DNA of 54,693 nucleotides from positions 1 to 54,693 of IMG/VR virus record IMGVR_UViG_3300025913_000044, one strand, 5' to 3'. The stretch's first letter is position 1; each line of letters begins with the position of its first letter. The stretch comes from a virus. This document shows, piece by piece, positions 8,133-18,000 of the stretch. The notes under the pieces are model-generated. The model made no database searches. It worked only from the letters and a program-made list of their open reading frames with translations, and was not told where the DNA came from. The position numbers were made by a program, and so were the translations under genes.

Positions 8133-8137
8133 CACCT

Positions 8138-8253
8138 GTTTGCGTTCTGGCACAATCGCGTTGTGCACCAGGACGCAAACACCTTTGCCCTGTCTCCGGT
8201 TCCTGAATTTCAGCCCTTCTTGGCTGAGTCTGGTGCACACCCGGAGGCAGGGC
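8138..8253 (+). ncRNA. Structured leader RNA with competing pairings
   Basis: Stem 1 pairs 8138-8150 with 8168-8180 (13 positions, one T-G wobble) and contains an inner CACAA/TTGTG stem. Stem 2 pairs 8187-8199 with 8241-8253 (13 positions, one wobble) and encloses TCAGCC/GGCTGA (8210-8215 with 8222-8227). In addition, GTGCACCAG (8163-8171) can pair with CTGGTGCAC (8230-8238), which would break stem 1. It lies between the micropeptide and the gene at 8272. The mutually exclusive pairings suggest a switch or attenuator; it may also act as a terminator since TTTTC follows stem 2. Confidence 0.6.
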
Positions 8254-8271
8254 GTTTTCGTCTCGGAACCT

Positions 8272-8946
8272 ATGACTACCATCGCCCGCAGCTTCACCCC
8301 GGAGGAAACCAAGCGTTACGCTAAGAACAAACTCATCGTCAACACCTACAACCAGAGCGTCAAACTCTGGACCGAGGCGCTCTACGAAATCCGGGTCAAG
8401 CAGGACTACCTGCAAGACCACATGACCTGGGAGAAATGGTGCGAAATCAACATCCCCTGGCGTCCGGTTAAGTCCATCGACCGAATGCTCCGCACCGAGG
8501 CCACCAAGCTGGCCGAGAAAGTGGCCACCACCGAAGTGGAAGCCACCACCGAACCCGCCCCCGAAGGGGACCTGCGCGACGACACCGGATTTATCGTGCC
8601 TGAACACCTGCATGACATTTGGAAACGCCGCAAGGAACTCAACACCCTCAAGAACGAAATCAGCGGCCTGCGCCGGGTCATCGAGAAAGGCTGGGAAGCC
8701 ATGGACCCCCTGGCCATGAAGTTAGACCAGAGCATCGTCGATGACCTGAAAGCAGCCTATCACTGTGTCGCCAAGGCCCAGCTCTATTGCGTGTGCGGCA
8801 CCTGCAACGGCTGGTTTTCCCGGGTCAGTGACGGGGTCTGTCAATCCTGTAACAGCACCGGTTTTATGAGCAAAGAACAACACGACCGCCTCCTGCCCGA
8901 ACAGGTCAAAGCCATTCGGGAGCGGGCGGCCAAACTTCAAAAATGA
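8272..8946 (+). CDS. Hypothetical protein with C-terminal zinc ribbon
   Basis: A 224-residue protein; the ATG before TTIARSFTPEETKRY is chosen with GGAA six bases upstream and after the structured leader. Residues 15-80 are helical and include TWEKWCEINIPWRPVKSIDR, a pattern common in small phage proteins near replication genes. A coiled-coil-like region follows, then a zinc ribbon near residues 168-196 (CVCGTC...CQSC). The stop overlaps the helicase start. It is likely a nucleic-acid-binding accessory factor; the exact family is unknown. Confidence 0.75.
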   Translation: MTTIARSFTPEETKRYAKNKLIVNTYNQSVKLWTEALYEIRVKQDYLQDHMTWEKWCEINIPWRPVKSIDRMLRTEATKLAEKVATTEVEATTEPAPEGDLRDDTGFIVPEHLHDIWKRRKELNTLKNEISGLRRVIEKGWEAMDPLAMKLDQSIVDDLKAAYHCVAKAQLYCVCGTCNGWFSRVSDGVCQSCNSTGFMSKEQHDRLLPEQVKAIRERAAKLQK

Positions 8947-10601
8947 GCCTACGCGATTACCAATCCCGCTGCGTCGACGCCATCTTCAGCGAATGGCAAA
9001 AGCACCTGGGCACTCTTGTGCTCGCTGCTACAGGTTCGGGCAAGACGGTCATCTTCGCTGAGGTGATACGCCGGATGCAACCGGCCCGAACCTTGGTCCT
9101 GGCTGAGCGCCGGGAAATCATCTTCCAAGCCCGGGACAAGATTGAGCAATGGGCCCAGTTGCCCTGCGAAATCGAGATGGCCCACATGAGCGCCAACACC
9201 AGTCTCTTCCACCGCACCCCGGTCGTGATTGCCACCATCCAAACCCTGCGCTCGGGCAAGGACATCAAGCGGCTGCACCGGTTCAACCCGGATGACTTCG
9301 GGCTGGTCGTCATCGACGAGTGCCACCACAGCGCCGCAGAGAGCTACACCAAGGTCATCGAATACTTCAGGCGCAACCCCAAGATTCGGGTGCTGGGAGT
9401 AACCGCCACCGGCGACCGCGCCGACGGTCAGAAGCTGGGCCACATCTTTGGCTCCACGGCTTTCAAGTATGACATTCTCGATGCCGTAGGTGAGGGCTGG
9501 CTGGTCGATGTGACGCAGCAGTTTTGCCGGGTCACCTCCCTGGACTTCTCCCACATCAAGACCATCGCCGGGGACCTGGCGCAGAACGAACTGGCCGCCG
9601 TCATGGAGGCTGAGAAGAATATCCAGGGCGTATGCCAGCCCTCGTTAGAGGTCATGTTCGGGCTTGAACCCCGGACCTTGTCCCAGGTGGAGCCGGTAAA
9701 GTGGGGCGAATTCCTCTCCAGCAAAGTCTCCGTCGAACGCGGCATCCCGCGCCGCTCCATCATGTTCACCGCTTCGGTGGCTCAAGCCGAAATGTGCTGC
9801 AACATTTTCAACCGCGTCATACCCAACATCGCCGAGTGGGTCTGCGGAAAGACCGACCCCGAAGAGCGCAAGTCCATGCTCCAGCGGTTCCGCAAAGGTC
9901 ACACCGCCATCGTAATGAACTGCGGGGTACTGACCGAAGGGTTCGACGACCCGGGAGTGCACATCATCTTCATGGCTCGGCCCACCAAGAGCCGCTCCCT
10001 TTACACGCAGATGGTGGGGCGCAGCACCCGGCCCCTGCCCGGACTGGTCGACGGACTGGCCAGCGTGGAGGAACGACTGCGCGCCATTGCCGGTAGCCCC
10101 AAGCCCTTTTGCCGCATCGTGGATTACGTGGGCAACAGCGGCCGACACAAGCTGGTCACCGCCCTGGACATTCTCTCCGGTGGACGCAAAGAGACCGTCA
10201 TCACCCGGACCATGGCTGACGCGCTCAAGACCGGCGTTCCCTTCCGGGTCTGCCGCAAACTCAACGCCACCGAAGCCGACATGGTCAAGGAAGCCAAGGC
10301 CGCGGCGCTCAAGCGCCAGCAGAACGAGGAGGCGCGCCGGGTCAAACTCTACGCCCGGAGCGACTACACGCAGCGCGCGGTCGATGCCTTCGGCCACGGC
10401 GGCACCGGCCCGGCGCAACACTGGCTGCCGCGCATGGGCAAACCCCTGTCGGAGGGGATGCGCAAGGTCCTGCTCAAGCGGGGCTATAACCCGGATCGAT
10501 TTTCCTTCCAACAAGCTCGGGCCATCATCGGTAAGATTGCCGAGAAGGAAGGATGGAACAAAAAACAAGAACCACTGAAAGGGACAAATGAGCAAGTATG
10601 A
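8943..10601 (+). CDS. SF2 DEAD/DEAH-family helicase
   Basis: A 552-residue protein with helicase motifs in order: Q-like LRDYQ (residue 3), Walker A AATGSGKT (about 28-35), DECHH (motif II, near 128-132), VTATGDR (motif III, SAT-like), then in the second RecA domain IVMNCGVLTEGFDDPGV (motif V) and QMVGRSTRP (motif VI with the arginine finger). This is the UvrB/type-III-restriction-like group that phages use for DNA or R-loop remodelling during replication. The C-terminal 150 residues are basic. ATGA overlap with the preceding gene; the downstream gene begins inside its 3-prime end. Confidence 0.92.
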   Translation: MSLRDYQSRCVDAIFSEWQKHLGTLVLAATGSGKTVIFAEVIRRMQPARTLVLAERREIIFQARDKIEQWAQLPCEIEMAHMSANTSLFHRTPVVIATIQTLRSGKDIKRLHRFNPDDFGLVVIDECHHSAAESYTKVIEYFRRNPKIRVLGVTATGDRADGQKLGHIFGSTAFKYDILDAVGEGWLVDVTQQFCRVTSLDFSHIKTIAGDLAQNELAAVMEAEKNIQGVCQPSLEVMFGLEPRTLSQVEPVKWGEFLSSKVSVERGIPRRSIMFTASVAQAEMCCNIFNRVIPNIAEWVCGKTDPEERKSMLQRFRKGHTAIVMNCGVLTEGFDDPGVHIIFMARPTKSRSLYTQMVGRSTRPLPGLVDGLASVEERLRAIAGSPKPFCRIVDYVGNSGRHKLVTALDILSGGRKETVITRTMADALKTGVPFRVCRKLNATEADMVKEAKAAALKRQQNEEARRVKLYARSDYTQRAVDAFGHGGTGPAQHWLPRMGKPLSEGMRKVLLKRGYNPDRFSFQQARAIIGKIAEKEGWNKKQEPLKGTNEQV

Positions 10602-11094
10602 ACGAACTGTGTTTGGTCGGCGCAAGATGGAGTTTGAGGGCCGTGACTTCACCATCGAGATGCGCAAGGATGGAATCTACGTGCGGCGCAAGCGCGGCCG
10701 GTATGAATGGCGGATGTCCTTCACCACGCTTCTAAACCATGCAAAACTACAGCCCGAGCTCTTCTACACGCTGGATCAGAGTGACCCGAGCGAATCGCTG
10801 CCCGGTGTGCAAGAAGGACAGTTGGTGCGTGGTGACGCAGGACGGGTCAGCGACCATCTGCATGAGGGTGGAAAGCCAGAAACCCAAGCTCCTCAAGTCG
10901 GGGGAAACGGGGTGGATTCACCGGCTGGGGGAACCGCAGGACCGGCTAACCCTGCCCTCCCCCAAGCCAGCCCCAGCCCCGAGCATCAACTGCACGGAAC
11001 TACTATCCAGGTGGCGAGCACGGACCAACCGGCAATGGACCCAGGCCCTGACCGAGCAGCTCGGGTTGAGTCTATCCAGCCTGTCGCGTCTTGA
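10588..11094 (+). CDS. Hypothetical protein overlapping the primase-like gene
   Basis: The start is marked by GAAAGGGACAAATG. The first 55-60 residues (basic, strand-rich, ending near LQPELFYTL) look like a real small protein. Beyond that the frame overlaps the TOPRIM gene by more than 350 bases, and its composition (Gly/Pro/Gln/Ala) looks like a shadow translation. Either the protein really has this long overlap, or there is a frameshift near 10740-10790 joining it to the next gene. The functional part is uncertain. Confidence 0.5.
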   Translation: MSKYERTVFGRRKMEFEGRDFTIEMRKDGIYVRRKRGRYEWRMSFTTLLNHAKLQPELFYTLDQSDPSESLPGVQEGQLVRGDAGRVSDHLHEGGKPETQAPQVGGNGVDSPAGGTAGPANPALPQASPSPEHQLHGTTIQVASTDQPAMDPGPDRAARVESIQPVAS

Positions 11095-11587
11095 AATTGC
11101 CTATGCGGAGGAACACCGGGCATGGGCTTTCCCTATGAAGGATGGCTATGACAACGTCGTGGGCATCCGGCTGCGCAACACCAAGGGGGACAAGTGGGCT
11201 GTGCGCGGTTCGCACCAGGGCTGCTTCCTGCCTGCCACCGAATTGGTCCCGCCCCTGGCGTTGGTGGCCGAGGGTCCGACGGACACGGCGGCCGGATTGG
11301 ACCTGGGCTATTACACGGTGGGTCGACCCTCCTGCTCAGGCGGCATGAACGACCTGCGCACCTGCTTTGCTCGCCAGCACGTTCGCCGCGCGGCCATCAT
11401 CGCAGACAACGACAACCCCGGAACGCGGGGTGCACAAATGCTGGCCAACCACCTGGGAGTGCCAAGCTGCATCGTCACGCTGCCCTGCAAAGACCTGCGC
11501 CAGTTCCTGCAACTGGGCGGGACTCGGGAGTTGCTGGACGGGTTCATCAATGCTTCACTGTGGAACCAACCGGATGCTGACCGATGA
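10739..11587 (+). CDS. TOPRIM-domain primase-like protein
   Basis: A 282-residue protein with a zinc-binding start (CPVCKKDSWC at residues 21-30, then a CMRV Cys) followed by a linker and a core with LALVAEGPTDTAAGLDLGY (residues 175-193) and AAIIADNDNPGTRGAQ. The EGPTD...ADNDNPG pattern is the TOPRIM Glu plus Asp-x-Asp set of primases and topoisomerases. It is shorter than DnaG-type primases and lacks a clear catalytic N-terminal domain, so it may work with the SF2 helicase. The start ATG has no good ribosome-binding site and lies within the upstream gene, consistent with coupling or a frameshift fusion. Confidence 0.8.
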   Translation: MQNYSPSSSTRWIRVTRANRCPVCKKDSWCVVTQDGSATICMRVESQKPKLLKSGETGWIHRLGEPQDRLTLPSPKPAPAPSINCTELLSRWRARTNRQWTQALTEQLGLSLSSLSRLEIAYAEEHRAWAFPMKDGYDNVVGIRLRNTKGDKWAVRGSHQGCFLPATELVPPLALVAEGPTDTAAGLDLGYYTVGRPSCSGGMNDLRTCFARQHVRRAAIIADNDNPGTRGAQMLANHLGVPSCIVTLPCKDLRQFLQLGGTRELLDGFINASLWNQPDADR

Positions 11588-12020
11588 CTGGCTCAAAGCT
11601 CGTGGATTTGTCCAAAACTCCAAAGGAGAATGGTCCAAGCCACCATCTCAAAATCGTGGTGTGGCACCCGCTGCCCAGCACCAATCACATCCTCACCCTC
11701 AACCCCTGGGAGAGGTCCCGAGAAAGGTTGCTGACCCAGTGCGCTGTCTTGTGCGCATTGCGAGTTACCGCCGCAGATGCGTGGACCGAGATGGGGTTTG
11801 GGTCAAATACATTATCGACGCTCTGCGCTACGCTGGCGTCATATACGAAGATTCGACGGCGTGGCTCGACCTCGAAGTAAAGCAGGTGCAGGTCAGCGAG
11901 GCCCGCTACGAGCGCACCGAGGTGGAGGTCATTGCGTTAGGAACCACTGGAGAAAGTCGTGGTAGTTCTCCGAGCGTTGCAGGTTCGCCTGATAGTAACG
12001 CTCCAACTCATGGTCATTAA
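11574..12020 (+). CDS. RusA-like Holliday junction resolvase candidate
   Basis: A 148-residue protein starting inside the end of the primase-like gene. The core VKYIIDALRYAGVIYEDSTA followed by WLDLEVKQVQV and TEVEVIAL follows the RusA pattern: conserved Asp residues around a K...D.L helix, then a D-S strand and a paired strand. RusA dimers cut four-way junctions in phage recombination or packaging intermediates. The last 30 residues run antisense over the end of the 2401-residue gene. The frame with a second ATG at 11584 is rejected for lack of any family pattern. Confidence 0.7.
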   Translation: MLTDDWLKARGFVQNSKGEWSKPPSQNRGVAPAAQHQSHPHPQPLGEVPRKVADPVRCLVRIASYRRRCVDRDGVWVKYIIDALRYAGVIYEDSTAWLDLEVKQVQVSEARYERTEVEVIALGTTGESRGSSPSVAGSPDSNAPTHGH

Positions 12021-15000
12021 GACTGAACAAAAACATCCGTTCATTGGCCTTACTGCCGGTGAAAGGACGCTGCGATGATTGCTTCATCGCTCTCAAAATC
12101 TGGGCGTCGGTGCGGTGCTGCCGCAGTTGCTGCAAGAGCGATGTGGCACTGGAGAAGTCTCCGTTGCGCACCGACGCCCGCAGCTTGGCATAGCTGGCTT
12201 CCTCGGTCGGAGTAAAGACCATCGGCTCCATCTTGAGCCCTTCCTTCTTCACAAAGTTATCCGCCAGCCTGCGCACCTGTTGCTCCTGCGTGTTGCTGGT
12301 CTGGACCTTCACACCCACTGAGCCCAGCATCCGTTGCATTTCCTGTCCCGGACGGTTGGGACCGATGGACTGCGGCGCGATGGCGTGAGCGATGGAGCGG
12401 GCCGGAACACCCAGCGAGATGGGCGGGGGAATGAACTCTTTGCCTGCCGCCTTTAGCACGCTGCCGGTGCTGGTTAGCACATCGCCTTGCGGGCTCTTGC
12501 CCTCCCGCAGAATGCGCGAGACCCGGCCCAGCGGCCCCATCTTGTTCTCCCCAAACTGCGTCAGCGCGTTCCACGTTGTCGGCTTGGTCTCACCCAGCCG
12601 GATCAGGTCGTGGGTCACTTCCCCGAACACGCTCAAGGGCGAGAGCCACACGCCTTCGCCGGGCTTGCCTGAGCTCGACGGAATGAAGGCGTCCAGCTTG
12701 TGGTCGTCCTCCTCGTTCTGCCAGGTGAAGTGTCCCCGGCTGACCAGGTTGATGGCTTGGGTAGCGGCAAAATACGCGGCCAGGCCTCGGAAGAGCCCCC
12801 GGCTCAGGGGCCCGAAGTAAGTCTCCGCGCCCAGGCCGCGGCGACCCAGTGCCCAAGAGGCCCCGGTCGCACGTGACAATGCCCTCAACTCCTTGCCGAT
12901 AAGTCCCTCTTGCCATAGGGGTGCTAAGACGAATATCTGGGCAATGTCCCGGAAGGTTGGATTCTTGAAAATACCCTGCCGCCCCATATTTCCGTAGTAG
13001 ACATTCATATCCCGGATGACCTCGCGCATCATCGTGTCCATCGACAGGTGCTTGTTCTTGGGATTCATCCGCTCAAAGTTCCGGATGAAGGATTCGGCCA
13101 CCAGGCCGGGCGTAATCTTGTCGAAGGTCCACTTGTTGATGGGCTCCAGGAGCGCGTTCCAGTGCTTGCCGATGCCCGGGATGCGCTGGATGGCGTTGCG
13201 GTAAAGCACATCACCCGGCTGCGTGGCGTTGAGTCCTTTGCTCAGGGCCAGGTTGAGCAGCGCCATCCGGTTGGTGGTGATGATGCGGCCCTGGTCATAC
13301 GCTTTGACGGGAGCCATGGCCCAAGCCGCGTCCTCCTTGGCAATGATGCCCAGGCGCACCGCTCGCTCCAGCCCTTCCTTGGTGTAGGTCAGGGCGCTGT
13401 GCCCGCCGCGCCAGCCCACATCCACACCCCAGAGGTTCTTGCCGGAAAGTGCGGTGCCGTACTGCAAGAGTCGGCCCGGGTGGAAGGTGTCCAACACCAG
13501 CACCAGGCCGTGCTTCACCATCTGGGAGAGCATCAGGGCCTGCCGCCCGACCGGCATGTCACGGATGGAGCTCTTGGCCAGGCAACTCTTAACAATTCCC
13601 ACGTAACCGTTGCGCACCGCCACCGGTTTGGCTCCGGGAGTGGTCTCGACGAGCGTGTAGTCCTGGTGGTTTTTGGGCACCGACCAGGTCCAGCCGATGT
13701 GGGTCTCCATTTCCCCGCTGTCGGGGTTCTTCACACTGAATGGTTTCTTGCTCCAGGTCGGCTCCACGCCCACCGGCTTTTTACTGTCCGGGTCGACCAC
13801 ACCCTTGAGGCTATCCAGCCAGATGTCGCGCTGAACCAACCGCATCCCGGTAGCCAGGGAGTGTTGCGCCAGGTCAGCCACATCTCCGTTGACGGCCATG
13901 TAAGGTCCAGCGGCGATGGCTTCGTAGTAATTGCGAAAGCTCTTGGGCATCCGGTATTTGGTGCCCAGCACTCTCAGGTCGCCCCAGGTGATGATGTTGT
14001 CATTCCAGATTTCCCCGTCGTAACGGCCCGGCACATAATGGTCGCGCCCGGCAATGTCGATGCCGTTGGCGTGCATGAAGTCCAGGTGGTCAGCCAGCGT
14101 TTTGTTGTAGACGTTGACTGTATCGGTCATCTCCGGGTCCTGGTAATGCTCCCGGGCATAGGTCACTTCCTCGCGCAGCAAATTGGCGGCCTTGAGATAC
14201 TTGCGACCCACCCAGCGCGTGGAGTAGTTGGGGCTGGCCATCATTTCGTTGGCCTTAGTGATGCCCTTCTCCACGTGGAGCATGAGCGCATCGAAGTGCT
14301 CGCCGCTGATGGAGGTGGGCGGCACAAAGGCAGGCTCCTTTTCCTTGGGCAAATCGTAGGCCCGATGCTTGCGTTTCGCCTCAGCCTTCTCTTCGCGGAT
14401 ACGAGCCCACTCACCGGCCACCCTGCGCCATTCCGCGTCCTCCGCGGCCTGGTAGGCGGCAACCACCGCCTTGGCTGAACGGCGCACCATCTTGGCTTCC
14501 GGTGCCTCAGTGGGTCCACCCTTGAACTTCTGCCAGAGGGTTTGCTTCTTGCCCGCCTGTTGACCAGCACTGGCTAGGCGCACGTTGTTGGCACTGGCAT
14601 TGGCATACCGCTCGGTCATTCGGTCAGCCCCGTCCATCGTGGCGTTGATTTCCTGGTTGGTCGCCGAACGGGTGATGGGGGCGATGAGCTTGTCGCGCTG
14701 GATGCGCAGCTCGTCCATGGCCTTCTGCACCTCGGGCGTGCTGCGCAGCATGGCGGCCGGACCAACTTCACGGCGAGCAGCGACTCTGCGGCTGACCTCT
14801 GTCACCTCAATCTGGCCGGTGTCCTTGTTGACCTCGAACTTCCGGTCGATGACATCGTGCTCCGGAATGGTGCGGTAGCGCATGACCTTGCCCTTCCCGG
14901 AGGGCGTGGTGAATTCCCCGCCTGGCTTGGGCGAATTCGGATCATACGGGTGCATGGCTGCTGCCTGCTGTTCAGCAAAGGCCGCAGCTTCCGGACTGAG

Positions 15001-18000
15001 GATCTGGGAAGGAGTCGGCTCGGTCTGGTGTGCGGTCCGGGGCAACGGAAATCGAGTTACCGGCTCGCGGATTTTTTCGGGCGCGGTGAGCTCCCGGCTG
15101 ACGCCCTTGCTTGCCTTAGCTTCGAGAACTTGGGCAATGGTAGGCTGTCCAGTTGGGCGAGCTGGTCGGGTAAATCGCCCCAGTGTTGCGGCGATGAAGT
15201 CCGAGGCTTTGCTGGCCTGGAAGTTTTGGGCCGCATCCCAGAGCGCATCGAGAGCGGAGGCTGCGGACTTGGCCGGGGTTGGCTCATACTTTTCATAAAG
15301 GTGTTCCAGATACCGCTGCCGATCTTCCTTGGGCACATCCTTGAGGGAGGCCCGCTCCTCCTGGAGCATTTGCTTGAACTCAATCTTGTCGCGCCGGTAT
15401 TGCTCGGCGGCCGCCTTGCGCAGCGCCGACACGGCGTTCCACTGGCGGGGCTTGAGCCGGTCGGTCCTGGCCAACTCAATCAACTGCGAGACGGCCTCGG
15501 CCATTTCCTGGCGATTGGTCATCTTGAAATCGTCGGTCACATGGACCTTGGTGCTCTCCCACTGTTGGGGGTCCAGGAGCCAATCGGTCAGGGCCATCAC
15601 CTCAGCGCCGGAGAGTGGCGCGTTCTTGCGCAGTTGCCCGGCCCGGGTCTTGAACTGGCCCGCAGCCGGTCCCATGAAGCTACCGCCTTCACCTTCCATC
15701 ACGCGGGTGCCGGGGCGGAACGAGGTCTCTTCCTCAGGCGCTTCCTTACCCTCGTAGCCGCGCTGCATCTGCTGGTCCAGAGCCATCGGGCCTTCGGTGC
15801 CAGTCTCGACATCGTGCTGGCGAGGGGCTTCCTCGTAGGCCTGGGCAATCCACTCAGGCACATCGTCCCAGGTCTTGCCTTCGTTGGCGGCAGTCAGTTC
15901 AAAGCCCGGGTCCACCGCCGAACGGGCGGCGTCTTTGCCCAGGTAACGGTTAAACTCCTCGATGTTGCGGAAGTTCTTTCGGAACCCGAACGTGGGCTCG
16001 CTGCGCAGGGGCGAGATGATGGGCTCCCAGGTGTGCCAGATGCTGGAGAGCCGCACGTAGGGCTTGCCCTTCACACCAGTGCCACCAGCCGGTTCCACCA
16101 CGTTGATGTCGCTGCGGCCATGGGGATAGGCCGAGACCAGGGCAATCTCATCGGTGTTCTTGTTCTTCAACACCAGCAGGCGGCGGCTGTGGGAGACCGG
16201 GTCGAAGTTGAAGCGCCGGGCCTCATCCGAAACGATGGCGCGCATCTTGTCGATGTTGCGCCGTTCATCCGGCCGGATGGTGCGCCACACACCTTCCTTG
16301 GTGTTGGGATTGGACCAGGCCAGGTCATCCACATTCACATCGCTGGGTGTGAGCTCAAAGGCCGGTCGGTCCGGGTCGATGACCAACTTCTGGTAGATGG
16401 CACTCAGGGCTTTGTCCCGCAGCTTGCGCCCCTTCATGATGCGCTCGCGCGCGCCGATGATGGCGTCGCGGTCCTCGGGCTTCATGCCCTTCAACCACTC
16501 GCGGCGCTTTTGCTCCAGCGTCTTTTCCACGGCCGCAGTCCACTCCTCATCAGTTTTGAACTGGTCGCGCGGAATGGATTCCTTGATGCGGATGGCGGCC
16601 AGGAGCGGCAGGTCGCGCGGGTCAGGCGGCGGGGCGGTCTCATCGGGAATCTCCACCCGGGTATAAACCGTGCCTTCAGCCTTGGGGGCTCCGGGCTTCT
16701 GCGGGATGGGCGTGAGGGTCTTGGTCGAGACGCGCTTGAAGGGGTAGACCTTGTGCTCCAGGCCCAGGGATTCAACCAGCTCATTGAGCTTGGCTCCGGG
16801 AGCCGTCAGCACATCGGCGGCGACCACATCGGCCCAGATTTGAAGTGCACCCTTACTGGTTACACTTGGACCCACGTTGCGCTTGAGCCAATCGTGGAAG
16901 GTTTTGAAATCCTTCTCCTGGCCCGGGTCACTGTAAATCTTTTGCGCCACTCCGTAGAGCTGTTCCGGCGTGAGTTTCTGGCCGGTGATATCCGGGGCTC
17001 CGCGCTCCTCTTTTGGAACCGGCTTGAAATCGGGCTGGTCGCTGGCCTTGAGCGGTGTGCCCTTGAAGAAGTCCTCCTGGTTGGGGTCCTTCTTGCCGCG
17101 CCGCATCGCAGCCGGTGGCTCATCCCCGGTGTAGGGCACACCCGCCTTGGCCGCCATCGCTCGACGCCAGGCATTAGTCAGGTTGGACCTGGCCTCGCGG
17201 TTCTCGCTGGCGTTTTTGACGTACTGAGTATCGAGAAACTTCATGTGGGCCTTGGCGGCCTTGAGCATCTCGATGGACTCCTCCTCCTCAGTCAGGGGCT
17301 TGCGCCGGGCGGCGGCAGGAGCGTCGGATTCAGGCGGGGGCATCCCACCATACTTGTTCTTGAGAGTCTCCCATTCCTGCATGAGCGGCAGGGGCGGCCA
17401 CTCGCGCTTGGCGTTGTAGCCCTTCACTTCCGCCAGGATATCCTCGTAGCGTTTGCGGTCCGCCTTGCGCTCCTCGGAACTGCGCTGCATGGCGGCAGGC
17501 TGGTCCTGCTTGCCAATCACACTCTTGGCATACTCGATGTTCTTGGTGGCCTTCTCAAAGAGCGACCGCTGGTTGAGGCTCGCTTCGGTGCCGAAGGTTT
17601 CCCGGGTCTTGCGCAGCATCTTGCCGATGAAGTCCAGGGCCTTGAGCGTGACCCGCTCCCGGCCCACAGTCTCGGCAAACTCACTGACTGTCATTCCGTA
17701 AGCCTGCTGCAAGCGCCGACGGATGGCCTCATGCGCGCTCATCTCGGGCGTCACATCCGGGTGACCAAACCGGTCTCCCATGTAGATGTGGTTTTCGAGC
17801 TGCTTCTCCCAACCGGTCAGGCTGTCCCAGTACTGACGCAGCTCCTCTTTGGAGAGGCGCTTCATCACCTCGTTGTGGAACCGCTCCTCACCCACACGTG
17901 AGCGCACCGCCTCAGAAATCTGTTCCTTGCTCAGGCCTTTGCCCAACAGGTCCATGACCCAGGAACGGAAGTTGCCCGAGTGCAGGTCGGCACCGGAGCC

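Noticed and set aside
11584-11880. Alternative frame at the resolvase locus
   Set aside because: It lacks the D...D.L and strand pattern seen in the RusA-like frame and is Ser/Thr/Leu-rich like a shadow.
14857-17901. An open rightward frame of about 1000 codons antisense to the giant virion gene
   Set aside because: It lies wholly opposite a better gene, has shadow-like Gly/Arg/Leu/Pro composition and no ribosome-binding site; GC-rich genes leave such antisense frames open.
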